Source of the DNA: Pseudoalteromonas xiamenensis | GTDB taxonomy: Bacteria; Pseudomonadota; Gammaproteobacteria; Enterobacterales; Alteromonadaceae | NCBI RefSeq assembly: GCF_042431545.1 | Contig: NZ_JBHLYX010000002.1 | Direction: 5' to 3' (one strand) | DNA: 64,000 nucleotides | Part shown: positions 8,221 through 17,071 of the stretch, in pieces | Layout of the letters: each line of letters begins with the position of its first letter | How positions within the stretch are numbered: position 1 is the first letter of the stretch | The notes under the pieces: generated by a model | The model's input: the letters and a program-made list of their open reading frames with translations, nothing else | What the model was told of the DNA's origin: nothing | Database searches by the model: none | Program-made: the position numbers and the translations under genes

Positions 8221-9120
8221 ATGAGTTACAAGAAATACTTATGTGCTTTCGCTGTGGTGGTAAGCGCAATGAATCATGGCTATGCCAACCCTAACGGGGA
8301 AATCTTCAACCAGGTTTATTTAGGTGAGCAGCAGCCCGCCATGATCCCAAAAGTGTTTGCGCCAAACATTATTTCCTTGAGTGGACGTTACGAAGGGGTT
8401 ATTTCATTCACTCCCGATTTGAAAGAAATCTATTTTGGGGCGAATGACAGTGAAAATAAAACGCATATCTATCATACGAAATATACAGGCCAGACTTGGA
8501 CGCCGATTACGCTAATTGATTTCACCAAAGGAAAAAAAGAAGAAGAAATTCATCCTTTTGTAAGTTCTGATGGGAACAAAATATACTTTACCGCACTCAG
8601 TTCCGACCTCACCTACAATAAAATATGGTACGTAAACAAAACACCCAGTGGCTGGAGCGACGCGCAAGCACTACCAGCACCCGTTAACGAAGACCAAGTA
8701 TTCTTTCCAATTCAATCGCGTAGCGGTGATCTTTACTACTACAATCTAACAAAAGGTCGGAATTATAAGGCAACGGCTAAAGGAGAACATTTTTCAAGTT
8801 CGGAAGAGTTGAATATTGATTTTGGTGTGCATGTTTCTATCTCACCAAAGGAAGATTATCTCGTAATGAATGCACGAAACAACACTGAGACAGGTAGACG
8901 CGATAACGACCTTTTTGTTTCCTTTAAAACCAAACAGGGAACTTGGGGGATGCCAATTAATTTAGGTGGGACGGTGAATTCGAACTACAACGATAAAACG
9001 CCTACGATTTCTCCCGATGGTAAGTTTCTATTTTTTGGCAGAGACGAAGCGGATGGAAAAGCCAACATCTATTGGGTAAGCACGGAAGTGATTGAGAAAG
9101 TACGTCCAAATAATTTATAG
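8221..9120 (+). CDS. Exported PD40/WD40-like beta-propeller protein
   Basis: Predicted secreted or periplasmic protein of 299 residues. The start at 8221 follows an AAGGA site; the longer frame from 8140 has no such site. Residues 1-22 form a signal peptide ending at GYA. At least four PD40-type blades are visible: FTPDLKEIYFG, SSDGNKIYFTA, ISPKEDYLVMNA and ISPDGKFLFFGRDE. Such propellers occur in TolB-like proteins and serve as binding scaffolds, but no enzymatic motif is visible. It seems monocistronic, so no function is assigned beyond the fold. Confidence 0.75.
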   Translation: MSYKKYLCAFAVVVSAMNHGYANPNGEIFNQVYLGEQQPAMIPKVFAPNIISLSGRYEGVISFTPDLKEIYFGANDSENKTHIYHTKYTGQTWTPITLIDFTKGKKEEEIHPFVSSDGNKIYFTALSSDLTYNKIWYVNKTPSGWSDAQALPAPVNEDQVFFPIQSRSGDLYYYNLTKGRNYKATAKGEHFSSSEELNIDFGVHVSISPKEDYLVMNARNNTETGRRDNDLFVSFKTKQGTWGMPINLGGTVNSNYNDKTPTISPDGKFLFFGRDEADGKANIYWVSTEVIEKVRPNNL

Positions 9121-9185
9121 CGTGATAGTTCGACAATTTCGTACTCATCACAGAGTTTTTTATTACATTTAAAGATGGAAATTAT

Positions 9186-9386
9186 ATGCCTTACGTCAAT
9201 GTTCAAATAACGAAAGGGGCCACTAGAGAGCAAAAAGCAGAATTGGTGAAAGACATTACTGAGTCTCTCGCGAGAGTGCTAAATAAAAAGCCTGAATATA
9301 CTCACATTGTGATTCAGGAGATTGAGGAAAGTGATTGGGGATATGCAGGCCTTCTTACAGATGATTGGAAAAAGCAGCAGTCGTAA
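9186..9386 (+). CDS. 4-oxalocrotonate tautomerase family protein
   Basis: Small enzyme of 66 residues with the family hallmark MP-Y-V-N-V start, so that after Met removal Pro2 becomes the catalytic N-terminal base. The segment TKGATREQKAELVKDIT is typical of 4-oxalocrotonate tautomerase-like proteins, which act as hexamers of such small subunits. No aromatic catabolism genes are nearby, so the physiological substrate is unknown. It stands alone on the plus strand, converging on the minus-strand gene at 9451-10497. Confidence 0.85.
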   Translation: MPYVNVQITKGATREQKAELVKDITESLARVLNKKPEYTHIVIQEIEESDWGYAGLLTDDWKKQQS

Positions 9387-9450
9387 TACGTTTTTGTCGT
9401 ATAGCCCAATCTAATGTGCTCGTTCAGAGTATGAAACGAGCACTGGCTTG

Positions 9451-10497
9451 TTACAAATCAGAAACAGGTACGTCTCCAGCGGACATCTGTGTGATTGGCG
9501 CACTGTGCCTAAGCGCAACAGTATTAGCTGGTGTGTTGCCTAGAAAAACAGTTTGTGCACCCTGAGTAAAACTATCATTGTGGATGCACTGAGGCCGAAT
9601 GGCTAATGCACTGCCATCTAAAGGTATTTCAAACATGGTGAAATGGAATTGTTCTGTTTTTACCGTTCTGTAATAGGGATCTTCATGGCGCTGATCCACT
9701 TTTCGGCCTAGCAGTATTCTCGACACTGTCGGAAGACCAAAAACAGGGTCAATACCTTGAGAGGGTAGCCAAATATGCGGAAAAGGATGGTGCTCAACGA
9801 AAAGACCTCCTCCTTTTGTTGGGCTAAACTGATAGTCGAGGATATAGTTCGGCAGTTTTTGGTCGTACTGGATACCCCATAAATTCTGATTAAAGCCTAA
9901 CGCAAACTCTTCTTTTGGCGAAAGTAGTTTTCCTCCATAGTAAGCGAGAGTTTCTTTAAATTTGATGTCATCGTCGGCACTAACGCCAAACTTGAGTAGC
10001 GGAAACGTTAAATTGTCCGATTCGCAAATGAGTTGTCCTGTGCTACCGAATACATTGGACGCTCCATCAAGTCCGTTAATCCCCGCGCCGTTAACGGCAG
10101 ATACCCAGAATCCACTCACTAAAAGAGCGTGTTTCTGTGACGGTATTCTATTCGAGTATTCTAGCTGTAACGCATTAAGTTCTTCTATCAAACTCGGCTT
10201 ATTTTGTTCTGGTGCATAGTCGCTTTGAATAACTTGTGTTTGACTAGATGCATCAAGATGAATGCGCGTCCCTGAACGAATAGGACCAAATAAGCCGGTA
10301 GTAGTAAGGAGCAATTCATTATTCGAACTGCGATTAAGTACAGCACCATTTAAAAATTCAAAGTTGTTATCGAGGTCCTCGTCTGATACACCTTGGGTGA
10401 CGTTTTGCCACCTAGGTTCCTGAAATTGACAGTAGCGGTACTCTGCTAATGTTTGATGGCCTTGTGTTTCATTGACTTTACAGTTTACGTGCGACAT
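9451..10497 (-). CDS. Protein of unknown function, 348 residues
   Basis: I do not recognise this protein. It has no signal peptide and no evident membrane segment, and contains several His-rich patches (VEHHPFPHIWLP near 235, KTEQFHFTMFEIP near 290) and Gly-rich turns (NGAGINGLDGASN near 136). The alternating short hydrophobic stretches and turns suggest an all-beta, possibly cupin-like or lectin-like, soluble protein; this is only an impression. The frame is open along its whole length and ends near 9451. It stands alone between the tautomerase and acetyltransferase genes, with about 240 bp of A/T-rich intergenic DNA upstream that holds nothing recognisable. Confidence 0.7.
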   Translation of the reverse strand: MSHVNCKVNETQGHQTLAEYRYCQFQEPRWQNVTQGVSDEDLDNNFEFLNGAVLNRSSNNELLLTTTGLFGPIRSGTRIHLDASSQTQVIQSDYAPEQNKPSLIEELNALQLEYSNRIPSQKHALLVSGFWVSAVNGAGINGLDGASNVFGSTGQLICESDNLTFPLLKFGVSADDDIKFKETLAYYGGKLLSPKEEFALGFNQNLWGIQYDQKLPNYILDYQFSPTKGGGLFVEHHPFPHIWLPSQGIDPVFGLPTVSRILLGRKVDQRHEDPYYRTVKTEQFHFTMFEIPLDGSALAIRPQCIHNDSFTQGAQTVFLGNTPANTVALRHSAPITQMSAGDVPVSDL

Positions 10498-10739
10498 AGC
10501 TATTCCTTAAGTGCGTTGCCATAAATAAACAAGCTGTTTGTGGCAAAAAGTTAACGTCACAACATTAAAGTTCATTTGTAGTAAATCGCACATTACTCGA
10601 GATTACATCCTTGAGGTAAGAAATAGTAAAAATTGCTAAGAAGCCGTTAGATACAAAATGAAAAGCGATGTAGATAGGAGTTCCAATTTAGTAAATTGCT
10701 CGCTATTGTTGATTTTTAACGCCTGTAAAGAAGAACAAT

Positions 10740-11219
10740 ATGATCCGTGACATGTCAGAAACAGATTTTGAACTGTTTTGGCCAACGTTCCAAAGCATCA
10801 TCCAAGCGCAGGAAACGTATGCATTCGAGCCTACTATAAGTAAAGAAGAAGCTTACGAGCTTTGGTGTGTTCAACCGCTTAAAACCTTTGTCTACATTGA
10901 AAACGGAACAGTCCTTGGGTCGTACTATTTAAAAGCAAATGCGATGGGGCCAAGTAGTCATGTCAGTAATTGCGGATATATGGTTTGCGAACAGGCGAGA
11001 GGAAAAGGCGTTGCCAAAAAATTATGTATACATTCACAATCGGTTGCTAAACAGGAAGGGTTTAAGGCGATGCAGTTTAACAGTGTCGTTTCGACAAATG
11101 AGACTGCTGTGTCGCTGTGGCAAAAATTAGGCTTCGAAATTGTCGGGGTGCTACCGAAGGCCTATAAACATTTAAGATTCGGTTATGTAGACAGCTATGT
11201 TATGTATAAGTGGTTGTGA
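10740..11219 (+). CDS. GNAT family N-acetyltransferase
   Basis: Acetyl-CoA-dependent acetyltransferase of 159 residues. The acetyl-CoA loop is visible as CEQARGKGVAKKL near residue 83 (R-x-x-G-x-A/G pattern), with the preceding strand NCGYMV and a later LWQKLGFEIVG motif-B-like segment. It is monocistronic with its own upstream region. The substrate (protein N-terminus, small amine or antibiotic) cannot be told from sequence. Confidence 0.85.
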   Translation: MIRDMSETDFELFWPTFQSIIQAQETYAFEPTISKEEAYELWCVQPLKTFVYIENGTVLGSYYLKANAMGPSSHVSNCGYMVCEQARGKGVAKKLCIHSQSVAKQEGFKAMQFNSVVSTNETAVSLWQKLGFEIVGVLPKAYKHLRFGYVDSYVMYKWL

Positions 11220-11348
11220 CGGAATTCAGCTTCGCAGTTAAAGCCGGTTCAAACTGCTAAGTTGAACTAATACGTCGCTTTTAGCGAGATTTTCAAACTC
11301 GCCATTAAGCAGATGGTTCTTTTTTAGGAATGTGTCAAGGAGACTGAA

Positions 11349-11774
11349 ATGAAAATTGAAGTGCAAGTGAATGTGGTCGGTTCGTTAACGGCGGCTTGGA
11401 ATGCGTGGACAACACCAAGTTCAATTCAAGCTTGGAACTTCGCGAGTGATGATTGGTGCTGCCCGCGTGCAGAACTTACATTTGAAGTAGGAGGACGATT
11501 TAACTATCGAATGGAGTCCAAAGACGGTCAATTTGGTTTTGATTTCGAGGGTACATTTACGAACATCGTGCCACATAAGGAAATCGCATACAAAATGGAT
11601 GACGACCGCCATGTGACGATTTATTTTACTGAGCATGATGACAAAATCGTCCTATTAGAACAATTTGATGCTGAAAGTATTCATTCGATTGAGCAACAGA
11701 AGGAAGGGTGGCAGTGCATTTTGAATAACTTTAAGAAACATGTTGAGAATGGAGACGTTCGTTCTAAATCATAA
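11349..11774 (+). CDS. SRPBCC/AHSA1 domain protein
   Basis: Protein of 141 residues with the START-like AHSA1 pattern: an N-terminal strand, WNAWTTPSSIQAWN, the GGRFNYRMES strand, FEGTFTNIVPHKEIAY, and the final helix GWQCILNNFKKHV. Members bind hydrophobic ligands or regulate stress responses; no specific role can be given. A CAAGGAG ribosome binding site precedes the ATG. Monocistronic. Confidence 0.82.
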   Translation: MKIEVQVNVVGSLTAAWNAWTTPSSIQAWNFASDDWCCPRAELTFEVGGRFNYRMESKDGQFGFDFEGTFTNIVPHKEIAYKMDDDRHVTIYFTEHDDKIVLLEQFDAESIHSIEQQKEGWQCILNNFKKHVENGDVRSKS

Positions 11775-11814
11775 ATACGTTATTAGCTCAAGCGACTAAA
11801 TAGGCTGAAATGCA

Positions 11815-11857
11815 CGGTTGTCTTTTTCGTGAAGTTGGTTTATCAGTGAGACAACCG
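11815..11857. terminator. Weak bidirectional hairpin between convergent genes
   Basis: A perfect 9-bp inverted repeat, CGGTTGTCT (11815-11823) and AGACAACCG (11849-11857), has a long 25-nt loop. It sits exactly between the convergent SRPBCC and acetyltransferase genes. No clean U-run follows, so termination is only suggested by position. Confidence 0.35.
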
Positions 11858-11858
11858 C

Positions 11859-12416
11859 TTATTCCTTTAATAAGAGTTTTGTTGAACTAGAAGATGTAAG
11901 GGTCATTTTATAGATTGAGAACGCAGAGTTACCGATGTTTTCCTGATGACTAAACAAAGCCCCAAGTTTTTTGGCTAATGCAATGGAAGGTAAATTATCT
12001 GGGTGAATAATACTTATTAATGCGTCTAGCTTCAATTGATCAAACGCCCATTGCTTGACTGCAAGTGCACCTTCGTAAGCGTAACCTTTTCCCCAATGCT
12101 CAGGAACGATACCCCATCCAATTTCAATCGCAGGCCAGCCTTCTGGTTCAAACAAACCTATGCGGCCCACAAACTCGTTTGTAATTTTATCTTCAACCGC
12201 CCATAGCCCAAAACCCTTAAGGTGCCAGTGGCCAATCATCATAGCCATAGAGCGCCAACTCTCTTGTGGAGATAAAGGGACACCGTTTCCGATGAACTTC
12301 ATGAAGTTTGGATCAGCATAGGCAATTGAAAGGGGCTGGAAATCAGCTTGTCTCCATGCCCGTAATCTTAGTCGCTTCGTTTCAATATTAGGTATTGAAG
12401 AGAGGTTCTCGTTCAC
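11859..12416 (-). CDS. RimJ/RimL-type GNAT acetyltransferase
   Basis: Acetyltransferase of 185 residues of the RimJ/RimL (Acetyltransf_3) type: the N-terminal IETKRLRLRAWRQADF strand-helix and the acetyl-CoA motif IVPEHWGKGYAYEGALAVKQ near residue 108, followed by IIHPDNLPSIALAKKLGA. It begins with GTG only two bases after the dbpA stop, so it is co-transcribed and probably coupled to dbpA. A link to ribosomal-protein modification is possible for the family but not shown here. Confidence 0.85.
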   Translation of the reverse strand: MNENLSSIPNIETKRLRLRAWRQADFQPLSIAYADPNFMKFIGNGVPLSPQESWRSMAMMIGHWHLKGFGLWAVEDKITNEFVGRIGLFEPEGWPAIEIGWGIVPEHWGKGYAYEGALAVKQWAFDQLKLDALISIIHPDNLPSIALAKKLGALFSHQENIGNSAFSIYKMTLTSSSSTKLLLKE

Positions 12417-12418
12417 TG

Positions 12419-13807
12419 TTAATTCAGAACTTTACGAGCTCTAAAGCTTCTGCCTTTCATTTTGCCATCACCCATAATTTGTAGGGCAATGTTTGCGACC
12501 TTTCGCTCTACTGCGACGAAAGAAGTCATGGCCGTTACTTTAATTTTGCCAATTTGAGTCCCTTTTAACTTCCCGTCCGCAGTTAACGCGCCAAGAATAT
12601 CGCCAGGACGGAGCTTCGCTTTTTTACCACCATCGATTTGAAGTGTGATCATCGGTGCTTTCATGACGCTGTTGCTGAACACGTCATCTTTAGGTAAGTC
12701 ACTCGGCTCAATGGTAAAATCGAGATAGTCTTCTAGCGCATTCACTTTGTGTGATTCCTTATAACTCATGATGGAACACGCAACACCTTTATTACCAGCG
12801 CGTCCCGTTCTGCCAATTCGATGAACGTGTACTTCTGGGTCATGCGCGATATGATAGTTTATGACCATGTCAACGTGGTCAACATCTATGCCTCGTGCGG
12901 CAACGTCGGTAGCTAGTAATATAGTAATACTTTTGTTGGCAAAACGAACTAAAGTGCGGTCGCGGTCTTTTTGTTCTAAATCACCATGAAGTGCCGCTAC
13001 GTCGAAGCCAAGCTTCATTAAATGGTCACTCACGGTTTGACATTCAGCTTTTGTATTACAGAATACAACCGCGCTACTAGGTTGATGTTGGAGCAGAAGT
13101 CGGTGAACTGCATCGATACGCTCCTCGTTAGATTCAACCTCGTAGAAATACTGTTCAATTGAGTTGGCATCATGCTTTGACTCAACAACCACTTTTTCAG
13201 GTGCTTTCATTATGTGCTGGCAAAGCTTTTCGATACCTTGAGGGTAGGTTGCACTGAATAACAAATTTTGACGTTGTGCAGGGCAATGCTCAACAATGCA
13301 TTGTATTGAGTCTTCAAATCCCATTTCCAGCATACGATCGGCTTCGTCTAGCACGAAAGTATTGACTTCATCTAGCGAAAGACGTCCCTTTACTAGATGT
13401 TCTTCAATACGTCCCGGTGTACCAACAACGATATGTGCGCCATGTTCTAGCGAACCAATCTGAGGTCCCATCGGAGCACCGCCGCATAAAGTGAGGACTT
13501 TAATATTGTGAATCGCGCGCGCGAGCTTGCGAATCTCAACAGCAACTTGATCGGCCAGTTCGCGAGTAGGGCAGACAACAATCGCTTGAACCCTGAAGCG
13601 GTCTACATTGAGATTGTGCAAGATCCCTAATGAAAATGCGGCTGTTTTACCTGATCCGGTTTTACCTTGCCCAATGACATCTTTTCCATCCAATATCAAT
13701 GGTAAAGTCTGCGCTTGAATGTCCGTCATGGTTTCATAACCAAGCGACGAGAGGTTTTCTAAAATTGCAGTGGATAGAGGCGTTTCTGAGAACAATGATT
13801 TAGACAA
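12419..13807 (-). CDS. dbpA: ATP-dependent RNA helicase DbpA
   Basis: DEAD-box helicase of 462 residues acting in 50S ribosome assembly by recognising 23S rRNA hairpin 92. Motifs in order: GKTGSGKT at 48-55, PTRELADQ, GTPGRI, DEAD at 154-157, SAT, ARGIDVDHVDMV and HRIGRTGRAG. The last 75 or so residues (ITLQIDGGKKAKLRPGDI onward) form the DbpA-specific RNA-binding domain, which separates it from other DEAD-box proteins. The start codon is TTG at 13807, since the next Met lies well inside the Q-motif region and the length matches E. coli DbpA. The acetyltransferase gene follows two bases downstream. Confidence 0.93.
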   Translation of the reverse strand: MSKSLFSETPLSTAILENLSSLGYETMTDIQAQTLPLILDGKDVIGQGKTGSGKTAAFSLGILHNLNVDRFRVQAIVVCPTRELADQVAVEIRKLARAIHNIKVLTLCGGAPMGPQIGSLEHGAHIVVGTPGRIEEHLVKGRLSLDEVNTFVLDEADRMLEMGFEDSIQCIVEHCPAQRQNLLFSATYPQGIEKLCQHIMKAPEKVVVESKHDANSIEQYFYEVESNEERIDAVHRLLLQHQPSSAVVFCNTKAECQTVSDHLMKLGFDVAALHGDLEQKDRDRTLVRFANKSITILLATDVAARGIDVDHVDMVINYHIAHDPEVHVHRIGRTGRAGNKGVACSIMSYKESHKVNALEDYLDFTIEPSDLPKDDVFSNSVMKAPMITLQIDGGKKAKLRPGDILGALTADGKLKGTQIGKIKVTAMTSFVAVERKVANIALQIMGDGKMKGRSFRARKVLN

Positions 13808-13967
13808 GGTAGTAATCTTCTTTAGATCGAAAAATGAAATTATAACATGCTTCTAGATACAGAAGTAAATTCGTTGTACTAGGGTGTTTTCGTTTAAAAT
13901 TGCGGTTTACTCAATTTGGTCGGCAACGTACAGTAGTTATTCAATCGCTTAATTTGGTGAAAAGAAG

Positions 13968-14333
13968 ATGAAATTCGACGCAATCAAACTTAAAGAAAAA
14001 TTTGCCCGTTTTAACGAACATTGGTCTCCTCGCGTTGTTGCTGAAATGAACGATTACCAGTTTAAATTAGCTAAAGTGCAAGGTGAGTTTGTTTGGCATT
14101 CGCATGACGACACAGACGAGGTATTCTTGGTTATTGAAGGCGATATGATCATCAAGTTTCGTGACGGAAAGGTCGCTTTGAGCGCAGGGGAAATGTTTGT
14201 TGTTCCAAAGGGTGTAGAACACAAGCCATTTGCTGAGAGCGAATGCCATGTCATGTTTATAGAGCCAAGAGGTGTTGTAAATACAGGGGATGCTGGTGGC
14301 AAATTAACCGCAGCGAACGACGTGTGGGTGTAA
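13968..14333 (+). CDS. Single-domain cupin protein
   Basis: Small cupin of 121 residues. Motif 1 supplies metal ligands His44, His46 and Glu51 (WHSHDDTDEVFLV) and motif 2 supplies His85 (PKGVEHKPFA), so it probably binds one divalent metal. The function is not determined by sequence; related proteins include mannose-6-phosphate isomerase-like cupins. It is followed 27 bp downstream by the racemase gene and may share its transcript. Confidence 0.85.
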   Translation: MKFDAIKLKEKFARFNEHWSPRVVAEMNDYQFKLAKVQGEFVWHSHDDTDEVFLVIEGDMIIKFRDGKVALSAGEMFVVPKGVEHKPFAESECHVMFIEPRGVVNTGDAGGKLTAANDVWV

Positions 14334-14360
14334 ATCCAACGAATAAAAAGGACCGATAGA

Positions 14361-15056
14361 ATGAAAACAATAGGTTTGTTAGGTGGGATGAGTTGGGAAT
14401 CAACCGTGAGTTATTACCAGTCCATAAATCGACAAATAAAACAAACGCTAGGCGGATTGCATTCGGCTAAAATTGTATTGTATAGCGTTGATTTTGCGGA
14501 GATTGAGAAACTGCAAAAGGAAGGGAATTGGGATAAAGCAGCCGAAATCTTAAGTAAAGCGAGTAAATCGCTGCAGAGCGCAGGTGCGGAAGGTTTATTT
14601 ATTTGTACAAACACGATGCATATTGTTGCGCCTCAAATTCAATCCGAATTATCCATTCCGCTGTTTCATATTGCAGACGCCACTGCGGAGGTGCTTGTCG
14701 ATATGGGCGTAAAAAAAGTTGGGTTACTCGGTACGAAATTTACGATGCAGGAAGGTTTTTATAAAAACAGAATTTCTGAGCATTATGGAATTGATGTGAT
14801 AGTACCTGATGAAGGGTCGCAAGAAGGCATACACACGATTATTTATGATGAGCTCTGCTTGGGTGAAATAAACCCTTCATCGAAGTATTTTTATTTAGAA
14901 GTGATTGAGGATTTAAAAAACAAGGGAGCGGAGGCGATAATTCTAGGATGTACTGAAATCGCGTTATTGGTAAAAGCCCGTGATACAACAATCCCATTGC
15001 TTGATACGACAACGATTCATGCAAGCAAAGCGGTGGCATTCGCCCTTGAAGATTAA
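14361..15056 (+). CDS. Aspartate/glutamate racemase family protein
   Basis: Cofactor-independent amino acid racemase of 231 residues. Both catalytic cysteines are present: Cys82 in ICTNTMH and Cys197 in ILGCTEIALL. The N-terminal GLLGGMSWESTVSYY is typical of the aspartate racemase/YgeA branch rather than MurI. It likely makes a D-amino acid, with aspartate the best guess. An AAGGACC site lies before the ATG, and the deaminase gene follows 70 bp downstream. Confidence 0.88.
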   Translation: MKTIGLLGGMSWESTVSYYQSINRQIKQTLGGLHSAKIVLYSVDFAEIEKLQKEGNWDKAAEILSKASKSLQSAGAEGLFICTNTMHIVAPQIQSELSIPLFHIADATAEVLVDMGVKKVGLLGTKFTMQEGFYKNRISEHYGIDVIVPDEGSQEGIHTIIYDELCLGEINPSSKYFYLEVIEDLKNKGAEAIILGCTEIALLVKARDTTIPLLDTTTIHASKAVAFALED

Positions 15057-15126
15057 TTTTAAACCGCGTCCATAAGATTTGCACAATTGGGTTAAACAAT
15101 AAAGGAAAACATCAACAGGAGTTTTT

Positions 15127-15702
15127 ATGGCTTTAATATCAAAAATATCTCAACTCGAAGATGAACAATTACGTGCAATTGCTTATATGCCAACGGATTA
15201 TTTATCAGTACTGGTTGCGAGCGACGCGTGGTTACAATTTACAGATTCTGATTTTATGCGCATCGCAGTATTGCTTGCGGAAAAAAGCTTTTTAGAGGGG
15301 GGATGTCCAATTGGTGCGGTGGTAATCGACAACGTAACGCGTCAAATATTAGGTAAAGGACACAATACCTTAGTACAAGAATCTCACCCTTATAACCATG
15401 GAGAGACATCTGCAATGCGTGATGCTGGGCGTGTGGATTTTAGCCAAACCACGCTGTTTACTACGCTAAGCCCGTGCGATGTTTGTGCAAGTTTATTGTA
15501 TATGCGAGGCGTAAGCCGTGTTGTTGTCGGGGATGTTACTAATGCAAGCGGAAATGAAGGCTTGTTGCAGGAAAAAGGTTTAACGGTCGATATTTTAGAA
15601 GACGAAGTTGGAATTGCATTATACGCTCGTTTTCGTAAAGAAAAGCCAGAGCAAGAGTTGGAAGACTGGCGGGGTGTCAGTGCTGTAAATGCGGCTCGTT
15701 AA
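15127..15702 (+). CDS. Cytosine deaminase-like zinc nucleobase deaminase
   Basis: Zinc-dependent deaminase of the CDA/dCMP fold, 191 residues. Zinc ligands and proton shuttle are His91-Gly-Glu93 (NHGETSAMRDAG) and Cys117-x2-Cys120 (LSPCDVCAS). The layout around these, including TTLFTTLSPCDVC and the DILEDE segment, resembles the yeast-type cytosine deaminase rather than bacterial CodA, which is an unrelated amidohydrolase. It carries about 40 extra N-terminal residues before the fold. Cytosine to uracil salvage is inferred; guanine or another base is possible. Its 3' end overlaps the next gene by 14 bases. Confidence 0.82.
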   Translation: MALISKISQLEDEQLRAIAYMPTDYLSVLVASDAWLQFTDSDFMRIAVLLAEKSFLEGGCPIGAVVIDNVTRQILGKGHNTLVQESHPYNHGETSAMRDAGRVDFSQTTLFTTLSPCDVCASLLYMRGVSRVVVGDVTNASGNEGLLQEKGLTVDILEDEVGIALYARFRKEKPEQELEDWRGVSAVNAAR

Positions 15703-15991
15703 CGTTATTAAAAAGGACCACCACCGTATTTTGATTGGTACGGTGGTCTGCTGGATTTTGGTGCAAGCACTAAGTGCTGGCTGGTTTTACTTTCTGGCCT
15801 CGAGTGAGGCCAAAAGTGGCTGGTTAGTCTCGGCACAAATCAAAAAAGTAGCGGATTTTATCATCTTTAGTACAGGCTCTTTGCTTCTTTATTCGGCGCG
15901 GTATGAAACGAAATTCTCTTATTTACTTGTCTTTTTATTTGCAGGACTCGGTATCTATACCTTGGCCTCGCTATTTTTCCCGTTAAGCTAA
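15689..15991 (+). CDS. Small membrane protein, unknown function
   Basis: Unrecognised inner-membrane protein of 100 residues with three likely transmembrane segments: about 13-37, 52-68 and 76-97. The N-terminus is basic (KKDHHR), suggesting a cytoplasmic start. It begins inside the last codons of the deaminase gene (14-base overlap), so the two are probably translated together. No motif points to a function. Confidence 0.6.
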   Translation: MRLVNVIKKDHHRILIGTVVCWILVQALSAGWFYFLASSEAKSGWLVSAQIKKVADFIIFSTGSLLLYSARYETKFSYLLVFLFAGLGIYTLASLFFPLS

Positions 15992-16057
15992 AGTGGCATG
16001 GTCTTTTTGACATAAATCTCTAAAATAGAACACCTAATTTGTTGTTTAAGAGCTTTT

Positions 16058-16966
16058 ATGGAAAACTTTGTCGCCATTCTTGTGTATTTAGTCATTGGCG
16101 CTTGCCTAAGACGTATGCCTCAGTTTCCCAATGAAACCGGAATTGTATTAAACCAGTATGTGCTTTTTGTTGCCTTACCAGCCGTTGTTCTTTTAAAAAT
16201 CCCTCAACTTGTCTTTTCAACGGATTTGCTCTTACCTGCTTTAATACCTTGGGTTCTTTTGCTCCTAGTCGTAGGTTTGGTGCTTTTAGCAGGTAAAGTG
16301 TTCAACTGGTCAAAAAATACGATTGCAGCGCTACTGGTCGTGTTGCCTTTAGGCAATACGTCATTTCTTGGATTTCCGATGGTCGAGGCCTTTTTTGGTA
16401 GCCACGCTCTTCCGTTGGCCATTATCTATGACCAAGCAGGATCGTTTGTCGCGTTGGCAACATACGCCAGCATTTTAGCTGCGGTCTTCAATCCAGCTGC
16501 AGCCAAACCGACCTTTAAATCTATGGCAATAAAAGTTATTACCTTTCCTTCTTTTATCGCGCTTGTCATTGCCTTACTCGCCAAAGGGAATAGCTATCCG
16601 ACTATCGCAACATCAATACTAGAAAGCTTATCTGCAACGTTAGTCCCTGTAATTATGGTTGCGGTTGGATTTCAATTTCAGTTGCGACTTGAATCCCATG
16701 AAGTCAAACCACTGCTTTTCGCTCTGCCTGTAAAGCTTTTGGTAATGCCTTTAATTGCGTATGGAATAGTACTGCAGTTCGATGTACCAAAAGTATTGAT
16801 GCAAGTGGTGGTGTTTGAAGCAGCAATGCCTGTGATGATTTCGGCAGGAGCGATTGCAATTGGAGCAAATTTAGCGCCTAGAATGACATCGGCGCTTGTT
16901 GCTCTAGGTCTTGTCGTAAGTTTTGTTACCTTGCCTTTGTGGTATTGGGTACTGAGTAACATTTAA
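16058..16966 (+). CDS. AEC family transporter
   Basis: Membrane transporter of 302 residues of the auxin efflux carrier (AEC) family, secondary carriers often moving malonate, malate or related organic acids. About ten hydrophobic helices span the protein. Typical segments are LNQYVLFVALPAVVLLKIP in the first third, PLGNTSFLGFPMVEAFFG in the middle, and FEAAMPVMISAGAIAIGAN near the end. It is monocistronic. The substrate cannot be named from sequence. Confidence 0.88.
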   Translation: MENFVAILVYLVIGACLRRMPQFPNETGIVLNQYVLFVALPAVVLLKIPQLVFSTDLLLPALIPWVLLLLVVGLVLLAGKVFNWSKNTIAALLVVLPLGNTSFLGFPMVEAFFGSHALPLAIIYDQAGSFVALATYASILAAVFNPAAAKPTFKSMAIKVITFPSFIALVIALLAKGNSYPTIATSILESLSATLVPVIMVAVGFQFQLRLESHEVKPLLFALPVKLLVMPLIAYGIVLQFDVPKVLMQVVVFEAAMPVMISAGAIAIGANLAPRMTSALVALGLVVSFVTLPLWYWVLSNI

Positions 16967-17028
16967 CTGAGTGTAGCTATACGCGGTAGATTAAGCGTTG
17001 TGAATTTTTTATCAGTCGTTTTAAAGTA

Positions 17029-17054
17029 TAAAGGCGAACAGTAGTTCGCCTTTA
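17029..17054. terminator. Bidirectional terminator
   Basis: An 11-bp stem, TAAAGGCGAAC (17029-17039) / GTTCGCCTTTA (17044-17054), with a 4-nt loop lies between the convergent AEC transporter and lipoprotein genes. The tail is only moderately T-rich on either strand. Confidence 0.65.
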
Positions 17055-17071
17055 TTAACACATTGAGCTGT

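Noticed and set aside
9365..9565. Short plus-strand frame after the tautomerase gene
   Set aside because: It overlaps the tautomerase end and the 3' end of the minus-strand 348-residue gene, with no ribosome binding site.
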